Source: Amoebophrya sp. A120
Taxonomy: Eukaryota; Sar; Dinophyceae; Syndiniales; Amoebophryaceae
Reading direction: 5' to 3'
NCBI GenBank assembly: GCA_905178155.1
Contig: CAJINV010000009.1
Coordinates: 310,001-374,000, forward strand
DNA length: 64,000 nucleotides
A model generated the notes under the pieces. The model had not been told where the DNA came from and did no database searches. It worked only from the letters and a program-made list of their open reading frames with translations. Shown here piece by piece: positions 1 through 10,647 of this stretch. The stretch's first letter is position 1. The number at the start of each line of letters is the position of its first letter. A program made the translations under genes and the position numbers.

Positions 1-106
1 CGTAGTCCAGCCTAGCACTATGGAAAAAATATATGTCAGCGTAGACCTGTTTTGCAACAGATGATTATAGTGCACGCACATCCACGATACGTCGATCGAT
101 TTCAGA

Positions 107-128
107 GCCGTAGCCATTTTGGCTCAAG
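107..128 (+). other. Full-length dinoflagellate spliced-leader relic
   Basis: These 22 bases equal the conserved dinoflagellate spliced-leader exon (consensus recalled from the literature), from GCCGTAGCC through TTTTGGCTCAAG. The copy is preceded by TTTCAGA, which offers an AG acceptor. It is not followed by a GT donor, so it is not an SL RNA gene; the SL RNA exon would run directly into a splice donor. The simplest reading is a leader carried into the genome on a reverse-transcribed mRNA. A chance match of this length in 64 kb is negligible. Confidence 0.85.
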
Positions 129-143
129 CCAATTTGGCTCAAG
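129..143 (+). other. Truncated second spliced-leader relic
   Basis: Directly after the full leader comes CCAATTTGGCTCAAG, which matches the last 15 bases of the spliced leader with one mismatch. Tandem full plus 5'-truncated leaders are known in dinoflagellates from mRNAs that were trans-spliced, copied back into the genome, and trans-spliced again. The order here (complete copy upstream, decayed copy downstream) fits that history. Confidence 0.75.
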
Positions 144-286
144 GAGCCTAACTTAGTAGAAACCTGTCGAGAGCGGGGCCCTCTGCACGGGGCCCCTGGA
201 GAGTATGTGTAGGCAGCCGGGTGCAGCCGGCTGCGCCCTAGATTCATTTATGCTACTAGTGAAAGTCACCGCCGCCGCCACCCAAG

Positions 287-376
287 ATGGTTCCATCCGG
301 CACCACCGTGCAGCTCTGTGACCCGAGGGAGATAGTCACCAACGCCAAACTCCAACCTTCCTCCGGCAGCGTCTAG
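287..376 (+). CDS. Possible short ORF downstream of the leader relic
   Basis: A 29-residue reading frame starts MVPSGTTVQLCDPREIV and ends at TAG. The ATG has a strong purine and GCC-rich context (GCCGCCACCCAAGATGG). It lies about 140 bases after the spliced-leader relic, where the 5' end of a recycled cDNA would be expected. It may be a true small gene, the first exon of a longer one, or the decayed start of a retrocopy. No family is recognised. Confidence 0.2.
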   Translation: MVPSGTTVQLCDPREIVTNAKLQPSSGSV

Positions 377-3262
377 CGCGAGGCCGTGCAGCAACAAGGG
401 CAAGCACGACGCGACCGGTGGGGGTTTCTCCCTCCACCGCCAGAGGCAGTGTGGCGCGTGCCGACCTTACCAAGGCCTCCGCGCACCGCCGGAGGATCTT
501 CGACGACGGACCGTGCCCGAAGCAAGCCGACCGCAGATGGACTAGCTCGTCGTGGTATTTTTTCAGCGAGCGGTGGAGCGTGTACTCGTGGCAAGGAGTC
601 TCTGCTCGAAGAGCTTCCGCAGGCCGTGATCGTGCGCACTGACTCTGGGCAACTTGTGGCGCCAAAGATTTGTCGTCGGGGGTTTGTATGTGCGTGTGGT
701 TAAAGTGGAGTATGGATAAATTTAAATTTTCTTTAACTATTGTTTTGTGTTATGCATGGCCTTCTTCTTCGTCTTCATCTCCAACTACGCATATTTTCAT
801 TTTGAAGTGTTTGTCTAGTTTGCGGATAATTTCGTTGTCGATCCCCGTGAAGCTGTCCTGTCATCGTTCAACAAACTCTCTAATATCAGGTATACGGCGC
901 GACTGTGCTGGGACGGGGCAAGCGATGGAGCGGCGACGGATAGTTAGAAGTAGAAGTAAAATCACCAAAAGCGCACAGCATAAGTAGTCTTAGTCGTAAA
1001 CTTGCAGTGTTAGCAATTAGCTTTTTGTAGCGCCACCCGTTGCGCCGGGCGAGTAGTTAGCTCCGTAAACGCACTGCGAAGAAGGTAAAGGGATGCTTTT
1101 CTCTATGCCAAAAAAGGCTTAAAATAGTCCATCCCTCACGCTGCCGTTGTGCCGGTGGTCGTGGCGTCGGGCGGAGGTTCGCGGGTGTGCCGGTCGTGCA
1201 CTAGAAACAAAAGTGTGTATAATAGTGCCGTGGCCCTCCTTATATAGTGCCCGTTCGTGTAGTTAGCATTCCGCGTATCGCCCTCCCATAGTTTAGGTTT
1301 TGCATTTGTAGAGACGCCTGCGCGGATCAGGTGCAGTAACCAAGCTCGGCAAGTAGCGCTCCGCGGGGAGGTAGTTTCGTGTAGTATACTATATTGTAAG
1401 GAAAAAAGGTGCGTAGTTCAGTGACCCTTGTTTTTTTGTTTTCAAAAACTACAGTAGAAAGTAAAAGCAAAAAGCACGAAGTTAAGAAGAAGAAGTTCAA
1501 AGCACGGAAAAAAAGAAGCTCACTATGAACTTGGGCAAAAAAGTAGCTTATGCAGCAGGAGTTTGTATGCGCTGCACCCAGCCCCGCCGAGCTACATACG
1601 CGCCCCAGTGGGTTAGAGGAAAAGTCTAGCAGGTCCCTAGGGTAGGAGTTTGATAACTTAGTTTTGTATGCTGGGCAGTTGCTGCTGTCCGGAGGCGTCC
1701 ACACTGCCTGATAGTAGTCGTGTGCCCGTGGCGCATAGCATTGCGTTGTTCCCTGCCCCTGTCTATCGAGCTTTGAGGTAAGAGGCCACCGCCACCGCGC
1801 CCGTAACTAACTACTTAACTAATAATGCGTCGAACTGAACTGAACTGAACTGACGAGGCGACGAGTTTAAATGTTTTAAAGCAACATTGGTATGGTCAGG
1901 AGGCGAATGCGATACTCTAGATCATACCGAATGCCAAGTCTACCTTGTCGCAGCTGCTATGGTCATGCCTTTTCGGGTCATAAAGTACTGGAAGAGAGTC
2001 AAGATTCCGGCGAAGACTCTCGGGAAGCAGCGCGGTGTCGACTACGTCCCGAAGACGAGGCGGAGCGACTTCGGCCTCTGTTTTTCTTGCGAGAAGAATC
2101 AGTCGCATGAGGAGAAGAAAAGAGTCGCGCGAGGAGCCGAGGCCCGCCCCTGCGATCGAAGTGCCGCGCGCGCAGGAATGCGCCCCATCCCCAGGCGCCC
2201 GCGTGCGGCGCCCTAGCGCGCGCGCGGGCTTGCCGTTTTCGTCGTCCTGCGCTTTGTTTCCGGCCGTCGTGGTGGGGGCCCCCGCCGTTCGGCCCCGGCA
2301 GGATCTGGGTGGCGGCTGCCGCGCGGGCCCAGTGTCGGCCCATCGCCTAGCGCCCCAGGCCGGCCGGCGCTTGCGAACAATGGCGCTGCGCGCTGCCGTA
2401 GGGTGGGGCCGGGGCGCGCCACCAGACAGCCTCGTGGCGCGGCGCGGGGGTGTCCGGCCCTGCCGCCAGCAGCATCGTGCGAGCAAGAGCGCCACGCAGC
2501 GCAGCTTGGCCGACAACTTCTAGCATTGTTGCTCGTGCTTGTATGGAATGAAAACAAAGAGACGAAAGACGTTTTGGACCTCCGCCTGGAATTGCCATAC
2601 AATGATATGCCATATCTTGTTCGAGGTGTTTCGTTCGTGTCATGATGCAGTGTGGAGCTCTGACGCATGCGCATCCGCAGAAACGTATCGGTGTCGGTCG
2701 TGAGAGAATCATGTAATTGCTGCGTGACTAAGTCTATGCTCCTCGGGGTCCTACATGCAAAGCGAGCTCATGTACTCACCAGAGATCGCTTCTGCCATTG
2801 ATTATTACGACCATGTAAAAGTTAAAGTGTAAGTCAGAGTAGTCTGGTTGCAGGAAAAGGATCTACCTTGCAAGTGCACGCTAGCAAGAATTCCACTTCT
2901 TCTACACCAACTTGATAAACAATAAGAATTATGAGGAAAGAAAAAGTAAAAGATCAAGCCGATGTCGATTGAGGTAGAGTGTATCTTCAGTACGCCCCAT
3001 GTACTTAACTGCTACTCCAAGATCCAAACAACGATCACACGAGTCCGCTACAGTTCCAGAAAACTTCCCCCAAAACTTTTAAGCGAAGCACCTCTCAACG
3101 ATCCTCAACGACTTTCTTTTAGAAACTAAAGAGCAAATACTTCACTCGCATCCTCACTGAATCTACTGAACAGTCCTGCCCTCCTACGTATATTTACCGC
3201 CAATACTCTTCTCCTTTTTTTACGATTTAGTTTTTTCCCGCACATTCCCCACCTCTAACAAA
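377..3262. other. Gene-poor region with a GC-rich block
   Basis: No convincing gene is seen on either strand. The stretch at about 2110-2520 is strikingly GC-rich and holds overlapping frames in several phases, which is typical of GC-rich noncoding DNA. A short tandem GAACT array lies at about 1832-1852. Just before the gene at 3263 the sequence becomes T-rich (3210-3240), followed by an ATTTAG that could serve as a trans-splice acceptor. Confidence 0.5.
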
Positions 3263-4321
3263 ATGCCGGAAGCCGTCCAGACTTTGCTGACCGAGCAGCC
3301 GGATGTGGCCGCCGTCAAGGAAGAGGTCGCCACCCAAGACGACGTCATCGTCGAGGGTCCGGCTCCTACCAAGGAATTCAACGAAAAGAAGTTGAAAGTG
3401 GTATTCGAGTTATACGTTTTTTTGTGCGCGGCTCTTGCAGCTGCAGCTAGAGCAGCAGCTTTAATAGCGGATGAGTTGTTGCATTTGCACAGACAATCCC
3501 GGCACTTCTTTCTTGCCTTGATACTGTCTGGAAAAATTTAGATTCTCCAAACAACAATCCAAAACAGATCGTCAAGGAAGGTGGTAAGCGCGGTGTCGAG
3601 ATCGAGGGCGCAGCTGATATGGGTGGTCTCCAGTTTTTTTGCACGATGATCGAAAAGCCGGAGGGCGACCTGGACCTCCTGATCGAGTCGATGAAGGCCA
3701 TGAACGCCAAATCCAACCCGTCTGAGGAGGAGCGCAAAGGTAGCTAATATGTCTTTTTCGTGAAATTTCCCGCCGAGAGGTCCGTCTGTCTGTGCGCAAA
3801 TGTCTAGAACCACATAGAAGCTCGAGCTCCTACTCGTAATCCAAGCGTTCCCTTGATGCTGATCTCCGAAGTTTTTCATTCATTTTTGCTTCATTTTGCA
3901 TCGATCCTCTTCCGTGACGTCATCTTCAACCACGACGGTTTTCCTATAAAATCTTTCAGGTGGCGCCGGCAAGATCGGAAAGATCATTTTCTCCTGCACG
4001 GAGAAGGCTTTCTCCGCCGTGGCCTACGTTCCGAAGAACAAGGCCGACGAGTGCAGCGCCTTCGAGTGGCTGTCCGAAGTGGTGAACAACGTGGCTGGCG
4101 CGAAGGGCGTCAAGCTGGTGAAGACTTTCGACAACATCGAGTCCAAGTACTGGGCCGCGGTCTGCGTTCCGTTCTCCCACGAGGAGGAGCTCTACCCGAT
4201 CAAGATGCGCGACCCGGCGATCTCCCACGCGTACACATATTTGAAGAAGAAGGGCCTGTTCCCGGAGGACGACTCCGATGACGAAGACGACTACGTCTTC
4301 GGTGACGACGACTTCCCGTAA
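3263..4321 (+). CDS. Conserved acidic-tail protein of unknown function
   Basis: Three exons (3263-3400, 3568-3739, 3960-4321) with clean GT-AG introns give a 223-residue protein. The first ATG after a T-rich leader was used; it begins MPEAVQTLLTEQ. The core contains GGLQFFCTMIEKPEGDLDLL and a later AFSAVAYVPKNKADECSAFE segment. The last 20 or so residues are almost all Asp and Glu with Tyr and Phe (DDSDDEDDYVFGDDDFP), like acidic tails of chaperone or translation-associated proteins. There is no signal peptide or membrane segment. Codon use is strongly GC-biased at third positions, which suggests high expression. I recall similar abundant dinoflagellate transcripts of unknown role but cannot name a family, so no function is assigned. 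Confidence 0.85.
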
Positions 4322-4402
4322 ACTCTTTCCATCTACTCCAAGGGATGGAGCGACTGCATACATTACTTGCGGTCCACCTCGTCGTGAAAAAATGAGCAGC
4401 TA

Positions 4403-4445
4403 CACTAGTTGATGTTCTGCGCACTTTTCACTAGTTGATGTTCTG
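4403..4445 (+). repeat. Two direct copies of a 17-bp unit
   Basis: CACTAGTTGATGTTCTG occurs at 4403-4419 and again at 4429-4445, giving a 26-bp period in the 3' region just after the acidic-tail gene. No function is evident. Confidence 0.8.
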
Positions 4446-5616
4446 TTCTTCACGATTGAAATATGTGGAGGAAAAACTCGTCTTTAGCTATTCTGCAATA
4501 ATCCACATTTTTCATTTTTCTGTTAGCATAATTCTATACGCGACACTGCGGCGTCATAATCCATGACGACGGGAGGTGCAATTGCTGTTATTTTAGATTC
4601 TTTGAGACCATTGCTTTTCGTACGGGAGGATAGCGAACGCGCGACTATCTTCACGACGAAACATGCACGATTGAAAGCTGGTTGTGGCAAAACCTCCTAG
4701 ACGGCATGAAAAAGTTCTACGATACTTATTCATACTGCGATGTATTGCCATGGCGGATGTGTCTGTGAAAAAATTGTGATAGTGTGGCGACATCTGTTGA
4801 AAGAAGGTATTTAGTACATATGCGCACGACGACTACGACTACCAGCGTTTTTTTCCTAGAAAAATGACAATGGCATACGTAACATACGTGCATTAGCATT
4901 CAACTATGACCTGCCTGCTACGATAATCCAAGATTTTGCAGTAATGTCCGAAAAGACCTTTTGCGCACATGAAAATTAAGAACGAAAAAAAGTTGAGGTT
5001 GCGACGCATTCCTGAGACTCAGAAGGGCGATTCTAACGCCGAGGATCAATGTGAAAGCCTCTCGTTAGACTTTGCGAAGGTCAAGATGGCGAAGCAGTCG
5101 GAAGCAGCTTTTCCAAAATCGCGTTCTCATTCTAGCTGGATCTCGATTGTATTTCCGCGCCATTTTTTTTTTGGATCCGGATCGTGCCATTTTGTTGGAT
5201 CTAGCTGCAGCGCCGTAGGATCATGTTTTTGCTTTCCTCTTCGTGTTTCTCTCTAGGCACACCAGCGCCCGCCGCTCTAACAGGTGCGGGCGCAGATCAT
5301 CTTCTTTTTCCTCTTCGGTCTAATCGTAAAGATCGTTGTCACGCGGCGGCCTGCCTTGGTTGTGGACATGTGTCCGCACCTTGTGACGCGTCCCTTTTCA
5401 TTTCGTCAATCTCGGTCGGTGCGTCATGGCTTTACATTTCCGGTACTGAAAAAATTCGTATTTGTCTTTTCTGGTGGCGATAGTGATTCGCACCAACCAT
5501 TTCTTAAAGAGTGTTTTACCGAGGACTCTTTAATTTTGAGACGCAGTTTGGGAAACTTCTAAGTCCACGAAAAAATAAACCTTGTTTCAAGTCCTTCTCT
5601 AGCAAGACAAAAACCG
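4446..5616. other. Intergenic, no gene recognised
   Basis: AT-richer spacer between the acidic-tail gene and the SPFH gene. Short open frames are present in several phases but none shows biased codon use or a recognisable motif. T-runs at about 5161-5172 precede the next gene by roughly 450 bases. Confidence 0.5.
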
Positions 5617-8600
5617 ATGTCGTCTTCGTTTACCCCTCAGCACAGCCGGGGGCATCCGGGGCAGCATCATGTTCACCCGGGCGAGCAACAGGTCATGGAC
5701 GCCTACGTCCTCCCGACCATGCAACCACCGACGATAAACCTGACAACGGACGCGACGACCCGTGGCAATGGGGTAGACACCTCCATGTCCTCTGAGCAGC
5801 AAGCGCAGGCTGCGAAAGACCAACTGCGGAATCACGAGTGCACGATGTCGAAGTTGACGAACTACGGGTCCACCGTTCCCGGGGATTTTGAAATCGAGAA
5901 CTGCAGTCTGATTGAGAAGCCGGAGCAGACAAACGGGGACTTGAAGCACACACTCCTGGATTGCATCGGGTACTGCACGCGTCTTCCGCTCCGCGCGCCG
6001 AACTGCGACCACGAGAAACCAGAGACCATCGCAGAGAAGGCGAACGAAATTTCCGGAAACCAAATCGCCTTCGCGTGCCGTTGCTGCGGATCGCTCGTGC
6101 CGCCGAATTGCATTGGGATCTACGTGCACAACGGCATGGTGAAAGTGGTGTCGCCCGGGCGGTGGTTGTTGCGCCCCAGCCGGTCGCACTGGCAGACGCT
6201 AGACGAAAATTTGGATAAAAATGTCATCAAGTCGGGGACACTGTTGGTCGTGCGTGTTCCAATCGGGCAGATTGGGTTGTGCTTGGACAACGGAAATCCG
6301 CTGTTGCTCGGTCCCGGGTCGCACTGCTGCAACACAGGACTGGTAAAAAATATTTTGAGGACAATCTCGTAGCGAATCTAACGTTTGCGCTGCTAGTGTA
6401 AAAGAAAGAAATGGAAGTGTGACGGCTGTATGATGACAGGCTGCTTTTGAGTTTTCAAACAGAAAATCTAAAGAAGTAGTTTCCGTCGCACTCTTATCTT
6501 GTGTATTGTGGTTTTCTTTTTGGTGCAGTTGTGGTGTTCTTTTTTGAAAAATTCATTTAGGTCAGTATCTATCATCTTATTTGAAGGCCGCGTGGGGCCT
6601 ACCTTTTGTAGCCTTCACGCAAAGTAGGATGTTTTGATTGAAGGCGGTCAAAAACTTCAGCATAATCTCGTGCAAGCAAAACTTTCTAGGTACAATTCCA
6701 ACGTCTCGTCGATCAGTCTGCGGAGTATATCAGCCATGGACCGTTTCACTTGCTCCGCGTACCCCGGGGTAAATACGGAAAGTGTTGGGTGCCGCAGAAA
6801 GACACCGGCACCATTTCCCCGCGTTTGTTGGAAGAGGGATTTCACATCATCAACAACGTACTTTTCAGATTCGACGGTATGGTGGATGTGCGCAGTCCGC
6901 ACATCGAACACGGGTCAGTGCATGTGCTGCAAGTCGAGAAGGGGAAAGTCGCGAAGGTAGAACTTTTTGAACCAGGAGCTTGTGCTCGGTTTTTTACAAG
7001 AAAAAAGGTTTTGATGATTCATTTTCGTGTAAGTACTAGGGTATCTCTGCCTTTCTGCGAAGAAAAGCGAACAAAAAAAGGTATTCCTGGACAACATTCC
7101 GCGGCTCCTTGGGCCGGGTCGTCATGCGCTCGAGTCGGTGAATTTCCAGTACTGCGGAGTGGCGGACATGACGGACCAGGTCATCCGCCACGGCACGATC
7201 ACCATCCTCCGCATCCCGCTGGGGGAGATCGGGTTGGCCTGGCAGCTGAACGAGCCCTTTTTCATCGAGAGCAGCGGTCTGTACGCGTACAACTCGCCGG
7301 ACTTCACGTTCGTCGACCACGTGCCAGCGAACGAGAAGATCATCGAATTGGGCGCGAAAAAAATCTTGAGCGTGTGGACAGGCGAAGTCGGGATCACGTA
7401 CCGCAACGGCGAGCTGGATGTGCTGGACCACGGGCGGCACGTCATCGACGCGGCCACGCACGTTTTCGAGTGTTTCTTGTCCACCCAGCAGAAATCACTG
7501 CGACTGGTGTCAATGACGCAGGATCAGAAAAAGAAACGGTATGTTTTTATGTAGGTGACTTGCAGCTTGTGCTTGAGACCAGTGAGTTGTTTTGTTTCGC
7601 TAGAAGCAAAAGAGTAAGTACAAGTCGACCGCGATTATGTTGCAGATGAGTGCATGAAATAGTGAAAATCTACTGTCGTAGGTCTAGGTTTGAAGGTTTT
7701 GTGAGGAACTACTTCCACATCAAAATTTTGTGTCCTTCTTCACAGCGCGCAGACCCGGCAGGCCGCCCGCGAGCAGTACGAGCAGAAAGCAGCTGCTGCT
7801 GCCTGCACGGCAAAGAAACCGCCGGGCAACGTTCCCCACTTTACCAGCGGCAATTCGGATGCGCTCGTGGACACCGCGACGGGCGTTGTCTTTGGCGGCG
7901 AGAGCATCTTTTCCGGTGCGTTTAACAACAATAACGGCGGAAATGATAAAAAGGACAGCGCTGGAAATGCGTCGGCGAATAAGGACCCGGCCAAATCCGA
8001 AAACCGCAAGATCGAGAACAACGACCGCGCGGACATGCTGGCGTGTGAGACCAAGGATCTGGTGAAGGTGGGAATCCGCGCGGATGTCTTCTACAGTATC
8101 TGCGACCCGATCAAGTGCTGCCAAAAAATCTCCTATGACGAGATCGAAGACCTGGTGCGCGAGACCGCGATCGCCACGTTGACCAACATCGTGCGGTCTA
8201 CCGCTCTGAACGAGATTGCGCAATCGAAGTTACCAAGTGCCGTGTCGTCCGATCTGGCGGGGAGTAAGAACCAAGAGCTACAAGAGCAGATTCAAGCCTT
8301 CCGGGAGCAACACTACGCGAGCGCCAGCGCACCGCTGTTTTTTGACAAGGCGCACGACGACTTCCTATCCAAGTTGCACGACGACTTTTATTCGAGGTAG
8401 GAGACGTATGAGGGCATTATTTCATTGCTCATGTGTTTTGATGAACTCATCGGGGTCGTGTTTGTTTTCCGTTCGCAACAATTTTGATAGATCCTCCTCC
8501 TGCTCATGCTCATCTTCAGGATGAAACAGCGCTCTGCAAATGATTCAGGTATGGAATCGACATCGCTAACATTCGCATCGAGTCCTTCCAGATTTTCGAC

Positions 8601-9525
8601 GAAGAACTTGCGGAATCCATTTCACGGCAAGCTTTGGTAACCGCACAAACCGAGAATCAGCTCGCAAACTTGGCCGGGCAAACGGAAATTGCCATTGCGG
8701 AACAAAAGCGTATCGCTGAGGTACAAAATATTTCTGCGGAGGCCGAGGCACAATCTTTGCGGACCAGAGCCAATGCAGAGAACGAGCGCCGCATCCAAGA
8801 AGCACGTTCACAGGCGGAGGCAAAAAAGATTGCGATCCAGCAAGAGGCGCAGGCTTTTGTACTCTAGTTTTTTACTTTTTTTGGTGTGCAGATGGAGATG
8901 TAGAAGGCGTTTTCTTGTTACTGAGCATGCGTGCATGGAGTTGATTTTCTTGTATGATTGCGCTTGCGGTGGTGCCTCCGCAGGGGTCGATTGTGAACAC
9001 AAGAAGGTGTATATCTACATCCCAAAAATTTCTCAGGCGGAAGCGAAGATTACCAAGGCGCGCGCCGAGGCTGAGGCCGTGCAGACGGTCGCCGTGGCGG
9101 AGGCGAAACGCGCGGAATTGCTGAATGCGACGCCGTTGGGTTCGAAGATGACGCTGCTCAACATTCACTCGGAGATGGTAAAGGAGTGTAACCGGGGCGT
9201 GGAGAAGATCATTTACTGCGACCCGACGCTGCAGGGCACCGGGTCCGCCTTCGCGTTGCAAACGTTGCAGAGTTTGAACATGGACTTGAACGGGTTATCG
9301 CTCGTGGGGGAACACGGTGGCGCCGGGAAGGGAAACATTTCCCCGAAGTCCTCCAGCACCACGGCGAGCAGCACGCAGGGCAGCCCCATCCTCGACACGG
9401 CCTCGAGCTCGACCCGGGCAAGTGGCGGCAGCCTCTTGTTGAGCCAAGTGAATCAGTCGCTCGCGAGTAAGGGTGCTGGGGGCGGAAACAAAAAAATCAG
9501 TACGACCAGCACGATCGCCGAATGA
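5617..9525 (+). CDS. SPFH/band-7 domain membrane-scaffold protein
   Basis: Six exons (5617-6342, 6726-6956, 7081-7538, 7746-8396, 8549-8858, 9037-9525) join in frame to about 954 residues. The N-terminal half has repeated beta-rich units of the form LLVVRVPIGQIGLCLDNG, LLRVPRGKYGKCWV and TITILRIPLGEIGLAW, each followed by a GPG(S/R)H turn. A prohibitin/stomatin-like core follows (YGIDIANIRIESFQIFDEE). A long Ala/Glu coiled coil then runs from about residue 690 to 830, rich in AEAK and ARAEAEA. The tail (ALQTLQSLNMDLNGLSLVG) resembles SPFH tails. The order recalls major vault protein and flotillins. The acceptor of exon 2 is ambiguous (6717 or 6726), and intron 5 could instead be GC-AG at 8853. 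Likely a membrane-microdomain or oligomeric scaffold protein; the exact subfamily is not certain. Confidence 0.85.
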
Positions 9526-10647
9526 ATGACGGAAGGCTACGCCTGAGTGATGCTTGACATTCAAAAATCACATACGAAAAGGATTTACTTATACTTGAAT
9601 GCCCTGTAATCCCTATCCCCCGCATGCTGACGCAGTTTTGTACTTCTCTGAACCTACTAGATCAAGCCGCTTTTGCTTTTGAAGCCTTTTCAGAACTGAA
9701 AGTATCCGTATCGACGCAAAAATAAAGACTTGTTGATTTTTTATTGACGCATATAGTGATCGACATTTTCCCCGTGGACAATTGAAATGTACACAATCGT
9801 CGTAGTTTTGCCCTGTACGAGTTTTGTATCGTGATCTCTTTCACAGAACAAGTGAATTTCTAAATGTACACTTAACGAGAGCGAGTCAAACATCATGCGA
9901 TATATTGCTTACCTATTTTCGCTTTCCGGAGCACCAGCGCATATAGCTATCTAAAGCAAAGAATTGATGATCGAGAAGGTAAAAAACAAATCCCCGTGGA
10001 AAATGATTTTTTCGGAACTTCCATTCGACTTATTTTCATTTGGTAAGTTGTATTTTGGCCGTGACTTACGTTTGCTGCTGAGCGATGACCTTTGAAGAGC
10101 AGCTGTTTTTTAATAGGTTGGTCGGTGACGGAGACGCTCGGTTCCTGTTCCCGATCATTTTGCTTTTCATTGTCAAATGTACATGTCGTGCAATCGGTAC
10201 TCGCTCCCATCATCGGTTCTGAATTGCGAATGCAAGTATCGTCATGGCTCATGCTTTGGCTGTCGGTGTCCTCCGGGCAGGTAAGGTGCCCGTCGATTTC
10301 GATAAGCGAGGCCGCAGTTCGGCCGCCTGCCTCAGCGCAAGAATACCGTGCTTGTCTTAACAACATCAACATCTCGACGTCGGTCGAAAGTCTGGCTACG
10401 CAAAGATCCTTAGCATAAACGGACACTTTTTTCTGTCGTCACAGAGCACTTTTCTGATTTTCCCGGATATATCATTTTCGCCTCGGTTGCTGGTGAGGCC
10501 GCGCACGTGTATTTCGTGGCACTTTTTGCCCCGAGAGTTTAAATCCGTTTTTTTTTTACTTGCCATGTTGTGACTTGGTCGATTGATTGCGCATTTATTC
10601 TTTCCTTCACCTTATGTAAAAAAATCGCTATTCTACCATTGGACTAC
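9526..10647. other. Intergenic spacer before the channel gene
   Basis: No gene is assigned. A 159-codon frame on the minus strand (9947-10426) lacks recognisable motifs and splice context. A run of ten T at about 10548-10558 sits some 90 bases upstream of the channel start codon. T-rich boxes in this position have been proposed as dinoflagellate core-promoter elements, but that role is inferred. Confidence 0.4.

Noticed and set aside
107-128. SL RNA gene
   Set aside because: There is no splice donor directly after the leader and no Sm-site-like downstream segment was seen.
1832-1852. GAACT tandem array as a functional repeat
   Set aside because: Only about four units; an ordinary microsatellite.
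1917-2523. Long frames on both strands in the GC-rich block
   Set aside because: Same reason: overlapping Arg/Pro/Ala-rich frames without motifs or splice context.
8853-8858. GC-AG intron in the SPFH gene
   Set aside because: A GT donor six bases downstream (8859) is in phase and simpler; the GC option is mentioned in the gene entry only.
9947-10426. 159-codon minus-strand frame
   Set aside because: No motif, no good start context and composition unlike nearby genes; kept only as a note.
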